Assembly: GCA_013813765.1 (NCBI GenBank) | Contig: JACCRC010000094.1 | Coordinates: 1-36,659, forward strand | Origin: Deltaproteobacteria bacterium | GTDB lineage: Bacteria; Myxococcota_A; Polyangia; Haliangiales; Haliangiaceae | Length of the DNA stretch: 36,659 nucleotides | Direction: 5' to 3' | In this document: in pieces, positions 1 through 7,569 of the stretch | How the letters are laid out: each line of letters opens with the position of its first letter | Numbering within the stretch: the stretch's first letter is position 1 | The notes under the pieces: generated by a model | What the model was told of the DNA's origin: nothing | The model's database searches: none | Seen by the model: the letters and a program-made list of their open reading frames with translations, nothing else | Made by a program: the position numbers and the translations under genes

Positions 1-1
1 G

Positions 2-97
2 GTCTCGGCCAAGGAGTTCCGTTCGCTGAACATCGCGCGCGACGAGTTTCACGGCGACTGGAACTACGTCATCAAACCGCGCGATCAGGACAACTGA
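2..97 (+). mobile_element. Transposase C-terminal end (ISAzo13-like), partial
   Basis: The window opens inside an open frame that runs from base 2 to a TGA at 95-97 and encodes the last 31 residues of a protein. The tail contains FHGDWNYVIKPR, which resembles the conserved C-terminal FHG-[ED]-WNY motif of ISAzo13-type DDE transposases as I recall them. Only the C-terminus is in view, so it cannot be judged whether the element is intact. The stop codon lies inside the end of a minus-strand reading frame (72-728), suggesting that the element's right end truncates that neighbour. No terminal inverted repeat can be recognised without the other end. Confidence 0.55.
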
Positions 98-728
98 TCG
101 GTCGACTCACGCATTCGCGGGCCCTAACCTTTCCCCGTGACAGCCACAACGAGAGAGCGGGTGGAAGAGATTCACCACGAGAGAACTCCCAAACGCGGGC
201 GTGCTCATGCAGATGTGGAAAGACGATCGTATGCGGCAACAGCACCGCACAACTGAGACCGTCGCGCTCGTCGACGACGGTGAACGGCGAAGCATCAGCG
301 GTCTTGAACGGCGTACGATGCCATCTGCCAAACCAGAACCACGACCCGACAGCCCCACGGACGAGTTGAGGCAACCCGTACCAGCCACGTCCACTGAAGG
401 TCGAGACCGCCCAGAGAACGCAGGGCCGACGGCTGATCGGGGACAGCAAGAGCGGACCGTCGTTACGAACGACGCCGATCACGCGAGCGGGCACGTGCTC
501 ATCGCTGTTGGGTGTTAGGCGCGGCGTTCGTCGCGCTTGTTCAACTGCGCGCGCGCGCCTGCGTCGCCAGCCTCTCTCATCGGGCCCCCCCTGCACCGCG
601 AACGGAGCGAAACGAACTACCCTTGGCACGGTTGCCACCGACTCTAGAACGATGAGCCTTGGGCTGCCTCGTCTTCGAATCGTTCCCGACGATCTCCGAC
701 GGAGAGGCAAGGCGAGGGAACGATTCAT
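72..728 (-). CDS. Hypothetical protein, probably damaged; GIDE-like domain
   Basis: Reading frame of 218 residues. Residues about 78-175 look like a real domain: an ARVIGVVRNDGPLLLSPIS stretch followed by RRPCVLWAV and later a short beta-rich stretch. That pattern (ARVxGxV, then aPLsGRPCVxYxV) is seen in bacterial proteins related to the GIDE/MULAN domain, which are usually membrane-anchored. The first ~55 residues are Arg-rich, show no membrane helix and have relaxed codon use, so the real gene may be shorter or may have lost its N-terminus. The last residues are read from DNA overlapping the transposase end at 72-97, so the native C-terminus is probably also missing. Function unknown. A later GTG start within the frame is possible. 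Confidence 0.35.
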   Translation of the reverse strand: MNRSLALPLRRRSSGTIRRRGSPRLIVLESVATVPRVVRFAPFAVQGGPDERGWRRRRARAVEQARRTPRLTPNSDEHVPARVIGVVRNDGPLLLSPISRRPCVLWAVSTFSGRGWYGLPQLVRGAVGSWFWFGRWHRTPFKTADASPFTVVDERDGLSCAVLLPHTIVFPHLHEHARVWEFSRGESLPPALSLWLSRGKVRARECVSRPISCPDRAV

Positions 729-774
729 GGACCTAACTCCGCGGGATCCTTAGCCGCCTCTAAAATCGCACTCT

Positions 775-809
775 GGAGGTCAGGGGTTCGATCCCCCTAG
801 GCTCCACCA
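775..809 (+). other. tRNA 3' fragment (tRNA-Ala-like), candidate attachment site
   Basis: The stretch GGAGGTC, then AGGGG-TTCGATC-CCCCT (a perfect T-arm), then AGGCTCC-ACCA has exactly the layout of a tRNA variable loop, T-arm, acceptor 3' strand and encoded CCA. Its wording is closest to tRNA-Ala. No D-arm or anticodon arm with correct spacing lies upstream: a GGATCCT at 744-750 could pair with six of seven acceptor bases, but only 26 nt separate it from the variable loop, too few for both arms. It is therefore a displaced tRNA 3' end, as left when an integrative element recombines into a tRNA gene. The tRNA-type terminator directly downstream is retained. Confidence 0.65.
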
Positions 810-817
810 GGAAACCC

Positions 818-852
818 AAACGGTCCGCAGCGATGCGGGCCGTTTGAGTTTT
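818..852 (+). terminator. Rho-independent terminator after tRNA fragment
   Basis: A 12-bp stem (818-829 pairing with 834-845, one G-U pair) closed by a GCGA (GNRA) tetraloop is followed by GAG and four T residues at 849-852. It sits 8 bases after the CCA of the tRNA fragment, the usual place for a tRNA terminator. A near copy of the stem core and trailer occurs at 6929-6968. Confidence 0.75.
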
Positions 853-1414
853 CGGTGACCGGTGGTACGGGTTCCACTTCAACCGTGCGCGCCTCGACCA
901 GTTCGTCGTCGAGAAGGGCTATCGCGTCGGCACGCGCGACGAGGAGTGCGAGCTCGTCGCGTTCGCGGTGTTCGACATCAGCGACGGGGGACGCGGGCGA
1001 GTTGCGGGACGCAGCATCCGGCAGGGAGCTGCCGCAACGCCCTGTTCGTCGCAACCCGATCGCGACGACGGGTGCTGCATCACGGTCAACACGGAGCCCG
1101 ACAGGATGGGATCCGGCGTCGTGTATCGCGACGCGTACCCGCCGGTGATCACCCGCTACACGCTGATCCACGAGATCGGGCACTGCTTCGGCCTCTGCCA
1201 CTACAATCACAGCGGCGTGCAGAACATCATGTTCACGGCGCCGAACGCCGACGAGAACGCCGAGCTGTCGTGGTTCGATTGGGGCGAGCTCAACTACCTC
1301 GTCGACAACGAGCCGCGCTTCACGCTCGAGGACGGAAAGAACGCGTGGCGCTTCATCGTCGCAGAGCTCGCGCACTGCCTCGACCCCGACGCCCCCATCC
1401 CACCGATCCTGTGA
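848..1414 (+). pseudogene. Metzincin-like zinc metalloprotease, 5'-truncated
   Basis: The frame is open from 848, right after an in-frame TGA that lies within the terminator, to the stop at 1412-1414. The protein-like sequence already begins at about 854 (GDRWYGFHFNRARLDQ) without a start codon. The zinc site HEIGHCFGLCH (HExxHxxGxxH, DNA about 1169-1201) and a following NIM turn (QNIMF) identify a metzincin-type metalloprotease; HCxG...C positions suggest disulfides in an exported enzyme. The signal peptide and N-terminal part of the catalytic domain are absent, so the gene was cut off where the tRNA fragment and terminator now sit. A GTG at 968 could restart translation, giving 148 residues that include the zinc site, but the fold would be incomplete. 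Catalytic motif looks unmutated, pointing to recent truncation. Confidence 0.6.
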
Positions 1415-1421
1415 GCGGAGA

Positions 1422-1772
1422 TCACGGGGGCGGCTGGCCGCGACTGGCGATATCGAACCCCGGCGGATCGCGTCCGTCGCAGTGATAGGCGGGCGGGTCG
1501 GGCTCGACCGACAGTGAGAACCATACGGGTTCGTCGCGACCGCGCAAGCGCAGCCCGATCGTGGTCTCTCCCACAGCAATGCCGGTAACCGAGATGCGGT
1601 CATCGGTGGGACCTTGCGCGAGGGCCGCGATCGCGGTGTTGGCGACCGACGTGCTCGTTACCACCAGCGGCATCGGGCCCGAATCGGACTCGTACACGAT
1701 CGCAAGGTCCGCGCTGCCGACCGAGCCGCTTGGTGTTGGCGTGCCGGTCAACGCGTGCGAGCAGCCTGCCGC
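1422..1772 (-). pseudogene. Lipoprotein fragment, Ig-like fold, lost signal peptide
   Basis: The minus-strand frame opens just after a stop at 1773-1775 and starts AAGCSHALTGTPTPSG. The AAGC looks like the end of a lipoprotein lipobox with a Ser/Thr/Pro linker after the cysteine, but the hydrophobic signal segment that should precede it is not in frame. The remaining ~105 residues contain VTGIAVGETTIGLRLRGRD, the kind of repeating beta-strand sequence found in bacterial Ig-like (Big) domains. A TTG at 1751 is the only nearby start and would give a cytoplasmic 109-residue protein. I read it as a remnant of a surface lipoprotein; function unknown. Confidence 0.4.
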
Positions 1773-1846
1773 TCACGACTTTCGGCGATGACGGCACGAA
1801 GCCAGTCGCCGGCGTGCTCAGGCAGCGCGGGCCGAGTCGAAGCGGT

Positions 1847-2935
1847 TCAGCGCACCGGCAATGACAGCCTGAACAGCGTGGGCAGCTCGACCGTCTCGTC
1901 GACCCAGAGGCGACCCCGATGCGCCTCGGCCACCATGCGACAGAAATACAGCCCGAGTCCAAGATTCATCCGGCCCGTGCCCTTCCCGGCCTGTCCGTAC
2001 TTCTCGAAGATCTTTTCTCTCGAGACGAGCGGAATCGCGGGCCCGGAATTGCCGATCGAGATCTCGGCAGTCGTACCGTCGCCGGTGGCGGTTGCTTCGA
2101 TCCGACCACCTGCCGGCGTGTGTCGCATGGCGTTGTCGAACACGTTCTCGAACATGCGAGCGATCATGTCGGGATCTGCCATGACCGTGACGGGCGCCGC
2201 CGGGGTGACCGCCACGGCAATTCGGCGCGAACGCGCCAACGTAGCGCGCTGCGCGACCAGCTCCGCGAGCATCGCCGACACGTCGACCGGCTCGAGCGCG
2301 AGCTCCAGGCGGCCGGCCTCGAGCCTCACGAGATCGAGAAGATTCGCGACCAGGCGCAAGACGCGTTTCGTCGCGCCTCGCGAGTCTTGGAGCGCGCCCG
2401 CGACCTCCTCCGGCAGGTTCGGGAGGCTCTCGGCGAGGTACTCGAGGTTCATCAACACGACCGCCAGCGGGTTCTTGAGGTCGTGGACGATCAGCGTGCT
2501 CATCTCTTCGCGAAACGTCTGCAGCTCGATGAGCTGGGCGTTACTCTGTGCCAGGGCCATCGTCTTCTCGCGCATTGCCAGCAGGTTGGTCATGCGCAAC
2601 ATCAGCTCGTGGCGATCAACGGGCTTGGTCAAGAACTCGTCCGCCCCGGCGCTGAGCCCCTTCATCCGAGACTCTCGGTCGTGAAGGGCGGTGACGAGGA
2701 TCACCGGCAGGAATTCTGGGGCCGCAGCGGCCTTCAGCCGGCGCGTCGTCTCGTAGCCGTCGATCCCCGGCATCATGACGTCGAGCAGGACGAGGTCGGG
2801 GCGATGCACGTTGGCGATCGCAAGCGCGCGCTCGCCGCCGTCCGCGAGGTGAAGCTCGTGGCCGAGGTGCTCGATGAAAACGACCAGCAGCTCGCGATTG
2901 CGCCGATCGTCGTCGACGATCATGATCCGGGCCAT
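1847..2935 (-). CDS. Response regulator / histidine kinase hybrid (REC-HisKA-HATPase)
   Basis: 362 residues. An N-terminal receiver domain (about 1-120) has the acidic pocket VDDD (7-10), phospho-acceptor D52 in LLDVMMPG and K104 in TKP. A coiled linker (120-145) leads to a DHp domain with the H-box VHDLKNPL (H151), then an ATPase domain with N-box FENVFDNAMRHT (N268), G1 ISIGNSGPAI and G2 NLGLGLYFCRMV. All catalytic boxes are present, so it should autophosphorylate. There is no membrane segment or sensor domain, so the input probably arrives by phosphotransfer to the receiver. The start at 2935 is supported by GAGG eight bases upstream. No cognate regulator lies next to it; the neighbourhood is otherwise decayed. 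Partner and output unknown. Confidence 0.9.
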   Translation of the reverse strand: MARIMIVDDDRRNRELLVVFIEHLGHELHLADGGERALAIANVHRPDLVLLDVMMPGIDGYETTRRLKAAAAPEFLPVILVTALHDRESRMKGLSAGADEFLTKPVDRHELMLRMTNLLAMREKTMALAQSNAQLIELQTFREEMSTLIVHDLKNPLAVVLMNLEYLAESLPNLPEEVAGALQDSRGATKRVLRLVANLLDLVRLEAGRLELALEPVDVSAMLAELVAQRATLARSRRIAVAVTPAAPVTVMADPDMIARMFENVFDNAMRHTPAGGRIEATATGDGTTAEISIGNSGPAIPLVSREKIFEKYGQAGKGTGRMNLGLGLYFCRMVAEAHRGRLWVDETVELPTLFRLSLPVR

Positions 2936-2939
2936 CAGC

Positions 2940-3299
2940 TCATCCTCGACCGACCCGCCCGCGCGAGGGATTCGACGTCGGACACGAACCGGCGTGTATC
3001 GATCGGCCCGTCACCAGCTCGAGCTTCAACGCATGGTCCTCGATGACAATGAACCTCACGTCGACCTCCGGACGACTGTACGCAGCTCGAGCTCGAGCTT
3101 GCTGAGCACGGCGGTCACGCTATCACGGAGCTGGTCGTGCTGCGCAGGCGTCAGCTCGTAGCCGCCCACCACCAGGCCGCGGTGTGGACAACAAAGCCTC
3201 GGTCGATCATGTGCGGGACGCATTCGTTCTCGTGCTTCTCGCATGTCTGCCCTCGCAGCAACATTCGCCGAACGCTTCGTTACGTTCTGAAACGCGCGT
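2940..3299 (-). other. Gene-free stretch with decayed minus-strand coding traces
   Basis: No intact gene is visible. On the minus strand one frame reads GLVVGGYELTPAQHDQLRDS and continues to a TGA at 3056-3058; that TGA overlaps a GTG (3057-3059) opening a 39-codon frame that ends at 2940, just before the hybrid kinase. The two pieces together look like a protein broken by a frameshift, but I cannot assign a family. The upper part (3200-3300) is noticeably less GC-rich than the surroundings. Confidence 0.3.
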
Positions 3300-4281
3300 T
3301 CACTCCGCGAGCGCTGCTTGCAGCGCTTCGAACAGCGCCGGCTCGTCGCAGTCGATCGTGTGCTGCACCAATGAAGCGACGACCTCGGTCGAGTCTGCGG
3401 CGAACACGCAACCGTCATCGGCGTTGTAGCTGAACGCGCGGTAGGCGGTCGTGCCCGCGACGTCGATGAGGTCGCGAATCTATCGTCTCCGCGGCGGTCG
3501 AGTCGCCCACGCGGTCAACCGACAGGCCGTTCAAGTCGATGTCGCGCATCGCCTGGACCTCGAACCACTCTCCCATCGCATCTGCAACCGCACTCGGGTT
3601 CGGCATCACTTCGGTGATCACCAGGTCACCCGGGCCTGGAGCCATGACCGGCCTCAGCGACTCGCCGTCGTCGCACATCCCCGGGACGATGATCTCGCAG
3701 TCCTCGTTCGCGGCGCCGGGCGTGCCGTAGTTCCCCGGGGAGAACTCGTTTGCCATCACCTTCGACGCAGAGCACCACTGCGCCTGGTCGTCGTTGACCG
3801 TGTAGTCGGGCGTGTGGCCGCCATCGAGCTGGCGAGACAGCCCCGCGCGCACGTTGCCGTAGGTCGCTGCGTCGATTTCGGTGCCGCCGCACGCGAGCGC
3901 GAGCCGTCCCGCGCCACTGTTGTAGAAGTCGCCGAGCTTGGCCCCGTATCCCACGTCGACCCACGTAGGACGGAGCTCCGCTGCAACGTTCCCGAGCACG
4001 AGGTACTCGCCAGGAGCGAGCGTCACCTCCTCGAGGGTCGTCGCGCGCCGCATCTGTCCGTCGCCTCGACTGTGCGTGATGGTCAGGCCCTCGAGTGCTG
4101 CCGCGTGGTCACTGGCATTGTAGATTTCGAACCACTCGCGCCCGTCATCGGCACCCGAGGGATCCGAGAACACCTCGGTGACCACGAGATCACCCGGAAG
4201 CAGGGTGCCGCACGGCGTCGTGCTTCCGTCGTCACCGCACGCAGCCAACGTCATCACGGCGAGTGTCACGACGTGCTTCAT
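3300..4281 (-). pseudogene. Lamin-tail-domain lipoprotein, frameshifted near 3480
   Basis: Starts MKHVVTLAVMTLAACGDDG, a classic lipoprotein signal with lipobox LAAC (Cys15), preceded by GAAGGAGAACC as ribosome binding site. Two copies of a lamin-tail (LTD) domain follow, each beginning GDLV[VI]TEV and containing EWFE: one at about 27-140, the second from about 190. Within the second copy the frame is lost around 3478-3484: the annotated frame degenerates to Arg-rich sequence and stops at 3415, whereas a neighbouring frame resumes with RDLIDVAGTTAYRAFSYNAD and runs to a stop at 3300-3302. LTD domains occur in exported proteins and are thought to bind surface ligands. Either a true frameshift mutation or an assembly error; the LTD end is also atypical, so a small deletion may be involved. 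Confidence 0.65.
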
Positions 4282-4820
4282 GGTTCTCCTTCGTTCACTG
4301 GAGTTGCGCAACAAGAGCGTGAGGCAGTTCGTCCAGGCGACGAGGTCGTGCGGCGAGCGTTGCAACGCACGGTGGTGCTCGGCGATGTGATGCTGCGGCT
4401 CGACACGCGGCGCCCGCCTCGTTCGCGGCGCGCCGGATCAACGCGGCGACATCGACCCACGATCTCGAATCCGTGATCCGCGACAGTCACGCGACGCAGC
4501 GCCGAGACCGGCAGTCGTAGCCATTCTCCGCTCGACCGATAGACCTTCACGTGCGACCCGCTCTGGCCGTAGCGCACGCGCAGCTCCATCCTTGCCGCCA
4601 CCGCCGCGACCTCCTCGAGAGGTTCGCCGAAGACGCTCTCGACGAGCTGTGCCTGAGCGACCGTCGGTGGGCCGATGATCGCAACCCGATATCGCGCTTC
4701 GTCGAGAGATGCCGAGATCTCACGTGCGTCGCGCGAGACCGCGGTGGCACCGACCTCGGTCGCGAGCGCGACGATCGGTAGAGAGAGGCCCAGGCCCGTC
4801 GATGATGGGACGCCCACCAT
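4278..4820 (-). CDS. Hypothetical protein
   Basis: 180 residues beginning MVGVPSSTGLGLSLPIVALA. Residues 1-125 look coding: a hydrophobic first segment, then IIGPPTVAQAQLVESVFGEP and an amphipathic stretch ending SALRRVTVADHGFEIVGR. From about 130 the sequence turns into Arg/Ser-rich, low-complexity protein that looks like an out-of-frame read, so the 3' end may be frameshifted. The GLGLSL near the start recalls a histidine-kinase G2 box, but nothing else supports a kinase. The stop overlaps the start of the lamin-tail lipoprotein by four bases (ATGA), and the start lies six bases after the small membrane protein gene, so the three could be cotranscribed. Function unknown. Confidence 0.4.
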   Translation of the reverse strand: MVGVPSSTGLGLSLPIVALATEVGATAVSRDAREISASLDEARYRVAIIGPPTVAQAQLVESVFGEPLEEVAAVAARMELRVRYGQSGSHVKVYRSSGEWLRLPVSALRRVTVADHGFEIVGRCRRVDPARRERGGRRVSSRSITSPSTTVRCNARRTTSSPGRTASRSCCATPVNEGEP

Positions 4821-4826
4821 GAACTG

Positions 4827-4961
4827 TCAGAACACGACGCGCAGCAGCACGATCAGAAGCCCCACCCAGAGGAGATAGACCAGGAACTCGAGCTGGCTCT
4901 CCGCTTTCTCGGGTTCGGAATCATGTTGGTAGCGCACCGCCAGCTCCAAACGAGCATGCAT
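4827..4961 (-). CDS. Small single-pass membrane protein (44 aa)
   Basis: Begins MHARLELAVRYQHDSEPEKA and ends in a strongly hydrophobic helix, FLVYLLWVGLLIVLLRVVF, with no residues after it. A charged amphipathic N-terminus and a C-terminal helix suggest a tail-anchored inner-membrane peptide. The frame is open further upstream (to 5453), but that part is Arg/Ser-rich and has no coding character, so the ATG at 4961 is preferred; a gene whose 5' part is damaged is the alternative. It is followed six bases later by the hypothetical gene ending at 4278. Function unknown. Confidence 0.4.
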   Translation of the reverse strand: MHARLELAVRYQHDSEPEKAESQLEFLVYLLWVGLLIVLLRVVF

Positions 4962-5484
4962 CGTGCCAGCGCAACTCCGTTGCGCGCGCTCGCACTCACG
5001 GTATCCAGCATGGCAAATTGCCAGACTTACTTCCGCGGGCGGAGCCTCGTTTGAAACGCCGGCGCCTCGCGATCGTGGGGCACCTCGTCGGTGCGCAGAT
5101 TCATAGGGGAGCGGCTTCACAGTGCGCGCCTTCTTGCGTGAGCGCGCGGCGCGCTGTCGAGTACTACAGCTGGAGCGGGAGCACGACGACGCTGTGCTTC
5201 GCATCGGAGGTGGAGGAGCTCTAGGGTCTTGATTCACTACGCTCGCAAGACTGCTCTTCTTACGACTTACGACGATCTTCGCATCCACGGTGCCCGTAGT
5301 GCCCATCGCAATCTGCAAGGGCTGCGAAGCGTGATGCAAGCATCCATCCTCGATTCGGGAAGCATCAGGGAGTTGTGCCTGGCACGAATGGTGCTGATCG
5401 CATCGCCCGTGCGTCTCGCGGTCCTTGCGACGACAAGGGACCTCCGATGACAACCTTGGTCTCGGTCAGCGGAGGGTTCAGGAC
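4962..5484. other. Gene-free stretch
   Basis: About 520 bases with no reading frame of coding character on either strand. Base composition is more mixed than in the neighbouring genes, with several A/T-rich runs around 5220-5290. It presumably carries the promoter of the exported protein starting at 5485 and remnants of decayed sequence; I could not identify a promoter, repeat or RNA in it. Confidence 0.4.
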
Positions 5485-6054
5485 ATGGCTAACCATCTCG
5501 GCCCACGTCGCACCATGATCATCGGCCGCGCTCTCACTGCTCTGGGCTTCGTGCTGTGCGCCATGATGGCGACCTCGCACGCTGACGCAAGGAAGCGCGT
5601 GGTCATCCTCGACATCGCGGATCCCGGAGGCGCCAAGGTGAGCGCAGCCATCGCTCAGGTGATCCGTAGGACACACACGATCGTGTCGACGCGCGATTGG
5701 AACCGAACCGCAAAGGAGCTGGCAGCGAGCACGACGGCGCCGCGCAGCTTGAAGAAGGTCGCGACCAAGCTCCGCATCGACGCGATCGTCGAGACGTCCA
5801 TCGAGAAGCGCCGCGGGCGCTACGTGATCCGGATCAAGCTACATGACGGGGCCAACGGCGCGTATGTGGGACAGATGAAGACCACCAGTCCACGCCTTGG
5901 CCTCGACCGAGCCGCCCAGAAGGACGTCAAGAACGAGCTCGTCTACGAGATCTCGACGTTGCGTTCGCGGGAAAACGAACAGGCAAACGAGGTGGCGCGC
6001 GCTGGAAGCAAGCGCCCGACAGCGCGTTCGCAAGCGAAGCGGTCGAAGAAGTAG
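5485..6054 (+). CDS. Exported protein with CsgG/LpoB-like N-domain
   Basis: 189 residues from the ATG at 5485, chosen because GGAGGG lies eight bases upstream; an ATG ten codons later is an alternative. A signal peptide (GRALTALGFVLCAMMATSHADA) precedes a domain starting KRVVILDIADPGGAKVSAAI. This is a beta-strand, helix (IAQVIRR), beta (HTIVS), then KKVATKLRIDAIVETSIEKR and a beta hairpin. It resembles the small periplasmic CsgG/LpoB-like proteins common in myxobacteria, in which KVAxKLxVDAVVxGxV is a recurring signature. The C-terminal 30 residues are Lys/Arg-rich and probably disordered. A role in envelope structure is a guess. Confidence 0.7.
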   Translation: MANHLGPRRTMIIGRALTALGFVLCAMMATSHADARKRVVILDIADPGGAKVSAAIAQVIRRTHTIVSTRDWNRTAKELAASTTAPRSLKKVATKLRIDAIVETSIEKRRGRYVIRIKLHDGANGAYVGQMKTTSPRLGLDRAAQKDVKNELVYEISTLRSRENEQANEVARAGSKRPTARSQAKRSKK

Positions 6055-6111
6055 ATCGATGCTTCGCGCGTCAGGTGCTCGACGGGTCGCTCGCGCGCGT
6101 ATGATCGACCG

Positions 6112-6651
6112 ATGACGAAGCCGTGGATGCCGTGGATCGTGGCGACGCTCGCGGCGTGCAGCAGCGGAGGCGCGACGAAACCTCCGCCGGATCCGTCAGC
6201 GGTCTTGACGCCGACACCACCCGCGGCGCCCGCGGCGCCCTCTGCGCTCTCGAAGGACGACGCGATCCTCGAGACCGTGCTGGTCCACGAGATCGATGCC
6301 GCGTCGCCCAAGCCCGACGAACCGCTGTGCCTTTACGTCCGTAACGATGCCGGCAAGACCATCGATCCCAGCGCGGAGCTGATCGCCGCGATCCAGAAGC
6401 GCTATCCAAACGCGGGACCGCGCTCGCGGTGCAACGGCGGTGGGCCCGAGGCGGTCACCGTGAAGGCGGACGGAAAGGGCGCGATGGGGTTCGACGTCGG
6501 CCCGGTGAAGTGGGAGGGCGCCGCGGCGCTCGTCGAGGGCGGCGGCGGTAGCCGCGGCGGGGTGCGGACAATCCGGGAGGTCGAGTATCGCGTCGAGGCG
6601 GCGGGCACCGGGTGGAAGGTCGCGAGCGAGCGTGTGGTCCGGCAGATGTGA
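6112..6651 (+). CDS. Hypothetical lipoprotein
   Basis: 179 residues starting MTKPWMPWIVATLAACSSGG: a short signal peptide with lipobox LAAC and the lipidated cysteine at residue 16. A Pro/Ala-rich linker (about 22-48) separates the anchor from a globular part with DEPLCLYVRNDAGKTIDPS, a single-Cys pair (LCLYV and SRCNGG) that could form a disulfide, and a C-terminal YRVEAAGTGWKVASERVV. That last segment is typical of NTF2-like or DUF4440-type secreted domains, but the similarity is too weak to assign. Located 57 bases after the exported protein ending at 6054, same strand, so possibly cotranscribed. Confidence 0.7.
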   Translation: MTKPWMPWIVATLAACSSGGATKPPPDPSAVLTPTPPAAPAAPSALSKDDAILETVLVHEIDAASPKPDEPLCLYVRNDAGKTIDPSAELIAAIQKRYPNAGPRSRCNGGGPEAVTVKADGKGAMGFDVGPVKWEGAAALVEGGGGSRGGVRTIREVEYRVEAAGTGWKVASERVVRQM

Positions 6652-6827
6652 TCAGGGCGCGTCCCTCGACCACGCCGGTTGGGTTTCGGCGCCGCGATTG
6701 CCCGGGCCCGCTCGCCCGACCGCTCGCCCGCGCCACATGCAAGCAGCGGCGACGCGTCGAGTCAACGCCCGTAGCGCGCCCCCGGCGGGTGCACCGGTTC
6801 GGTACGCGAATTGCTCCTACGAAAAGC

Positions 6828-6908
6828 ATGTCCACGAACACGCTGCTCATCATCCTCGTCATCGTTCTCCTCCTGGGAGGCGGCGGCTTCTTCTTCCGCC
6901 GTCGCTGA
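6828..6908 (+). CDS. 26-residue membrane peptide with GGGGFFFRRR tail
   Basis: MSTNTLLIILVIVLLLGGGG followed by FFFRRR and a stop. One transmembrane helix (residues 5-16), a glycine hinge, three aromatics at the membrane interface and three arginines that would anchor the C-terminus in the cytoplasm. High third-position GC, a distinct start and an abrupt stop followed by a terminator 20 bases later argue that it is a real gene rather than chance. The 170 bases upstream have no other gene. I recall peptides of similar design annotated as hypothetical or DUF3309-like in proteobacteria, but cannot confirm. Function unknown. Confidence 0.6.
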   Translation: MSTNTLLIILVIVLLLGGGGFFFRRR

Positions 6909-6928
6909 CCCTCGCTGTGGCCAGAGCC

Positions 6929-6968
6929 GAACGCGCGGTCCGCGGTAATGCGGGCCGTTCGAGTTTTC
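6929..6968 (+). terminator. Terminator, near copy of the one at 818-852
   Basis: GAACG pairs with CGTTC and an inner GGTCCGC pairs with GCGGGCC (with a small bulge and a GGTAAT loop), followed by GAGTTTTC. The core GGTCCGC...ATGCGGGCCGTT and trailer GAGTTTTCGG match the terminator behind the tRNA fragment. It would end the transcript of the 26-residue peptide gene and lies 20 bases beyond its stop. Confidence 0.65.
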
Positions 6969-6975
6969 GGGGCAC

Positions 6976-7569
6976 TCACTTCGAACAGGCGGCGGCCCCG
7001 TCGCGGGACGCTCGCACCGAGACCGCCACTTGCTTCGCGATACGCGCGAGCGCTCGCTGGTGAGCCTCGGCAAGGCCGGCGTAGCCCGCTCGAGCAGGCT
7101 CGCTCGCGTGATGCGAGCACACGAGCGTCGGCGAGGTGCCGGTCACCTCGCGAACCGTCGAGATGGCGTCGATCAGCGCTCGCTTGCCCAGCACCGATTC
7201 GAAGCGTTGCACGACGAGCTTGATCCGGTACGTGGGAAGGCCCTCCGCCGTGAGCCCGGCGATGTCTCGTGCGCCGAGGTTGCGGCTGAGCTCGTCGGAG
7301 AAGGCTCGGCGGATCTCGAGCGGCAACGGCGCGATCCACGAACGCGTGTCGACCGGCGTCAGCTCACCTGGGCCTTCGCGCACGACGATCTCGGCGCGAT
7401 CGACTTCCGGTGGGACATCGACGGGAAGTACATCGAGCTGGAGATCGTTCGTCTCGACCGCCTGCTTCGCGGCGGGCGCCGCGATCAGGGTGTAGTAGCG
7501 GTTGCTGGCGGAGCGACAACCGCCCGCCACGACGAGGACAAGAGCGGGAACAAGAGCGATGAGCTTCAT
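6976..7569 (-). CDS. pqiC: PqiC-like outer-membrane lipoprotein (ABC-type transport auxiliary)
   Basis: 197 residues. Signal peptide with lipobox VAGGC (Cys18) followed by SASNRYYTL, the hallmark start of the PqiC/DUF330 family. The family signature region is seen in LQLDVLPVDVPPEVDRAEIVVREGPGEL, in which the protein recognises a partner strand, and in WIAPLPLEIRRAFSDELSRNLGA. In E. coli PqiC is the outer-membrane lipoprotein that docks the PqiB tunnel. The ATG overlaps the pqiB stop by four bases (ATGA), so translation is coupled. The C-terminal 40 residues are Ala/Arg-rich and longer than needed for the fold. Last gene of the operon. Confidence 0.88.
   Translation of the reverse strand: MKLIALVPALVLVVAGGCRSASNRYYTLIAAPAAKQAVETNDLQLDVLPVDVPPEVDRAEIVVREGPGELTPVDTRSWIAPLPLEIRRAFSDELSRNLGARDIAGLTAEGLPTYRIKLVVQRFESVLGKRALIDAISTVREVTGTSPTLVCSHHASEPARAGYAGLAEAHQRALARIAKQVAVSVRASRDGAAACSK

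Noticed and set aside
744..809. A complete, D-arm-less tRNA starting at GGATCCT
   Set aside because: Six of seven acceptor bases could pair, but only 26 nt lie between acceptor and variable loop and no anticodon stem pairs; a displaced 3' fragment fits better.
4278..4820. Histidine kinase fragment based on GLGLSL near the N-terminus
   Set aside because: No H-box, N-box or G1 accompanies it and the motif is at the very start of the protein.
4827..5453. Minus-strand 208-codon frame as one long gene
   Set aside because: Only the last 44 codons have protein character (membrane helix); the rest is Arg/Ser-rich out-of-frame sequence.
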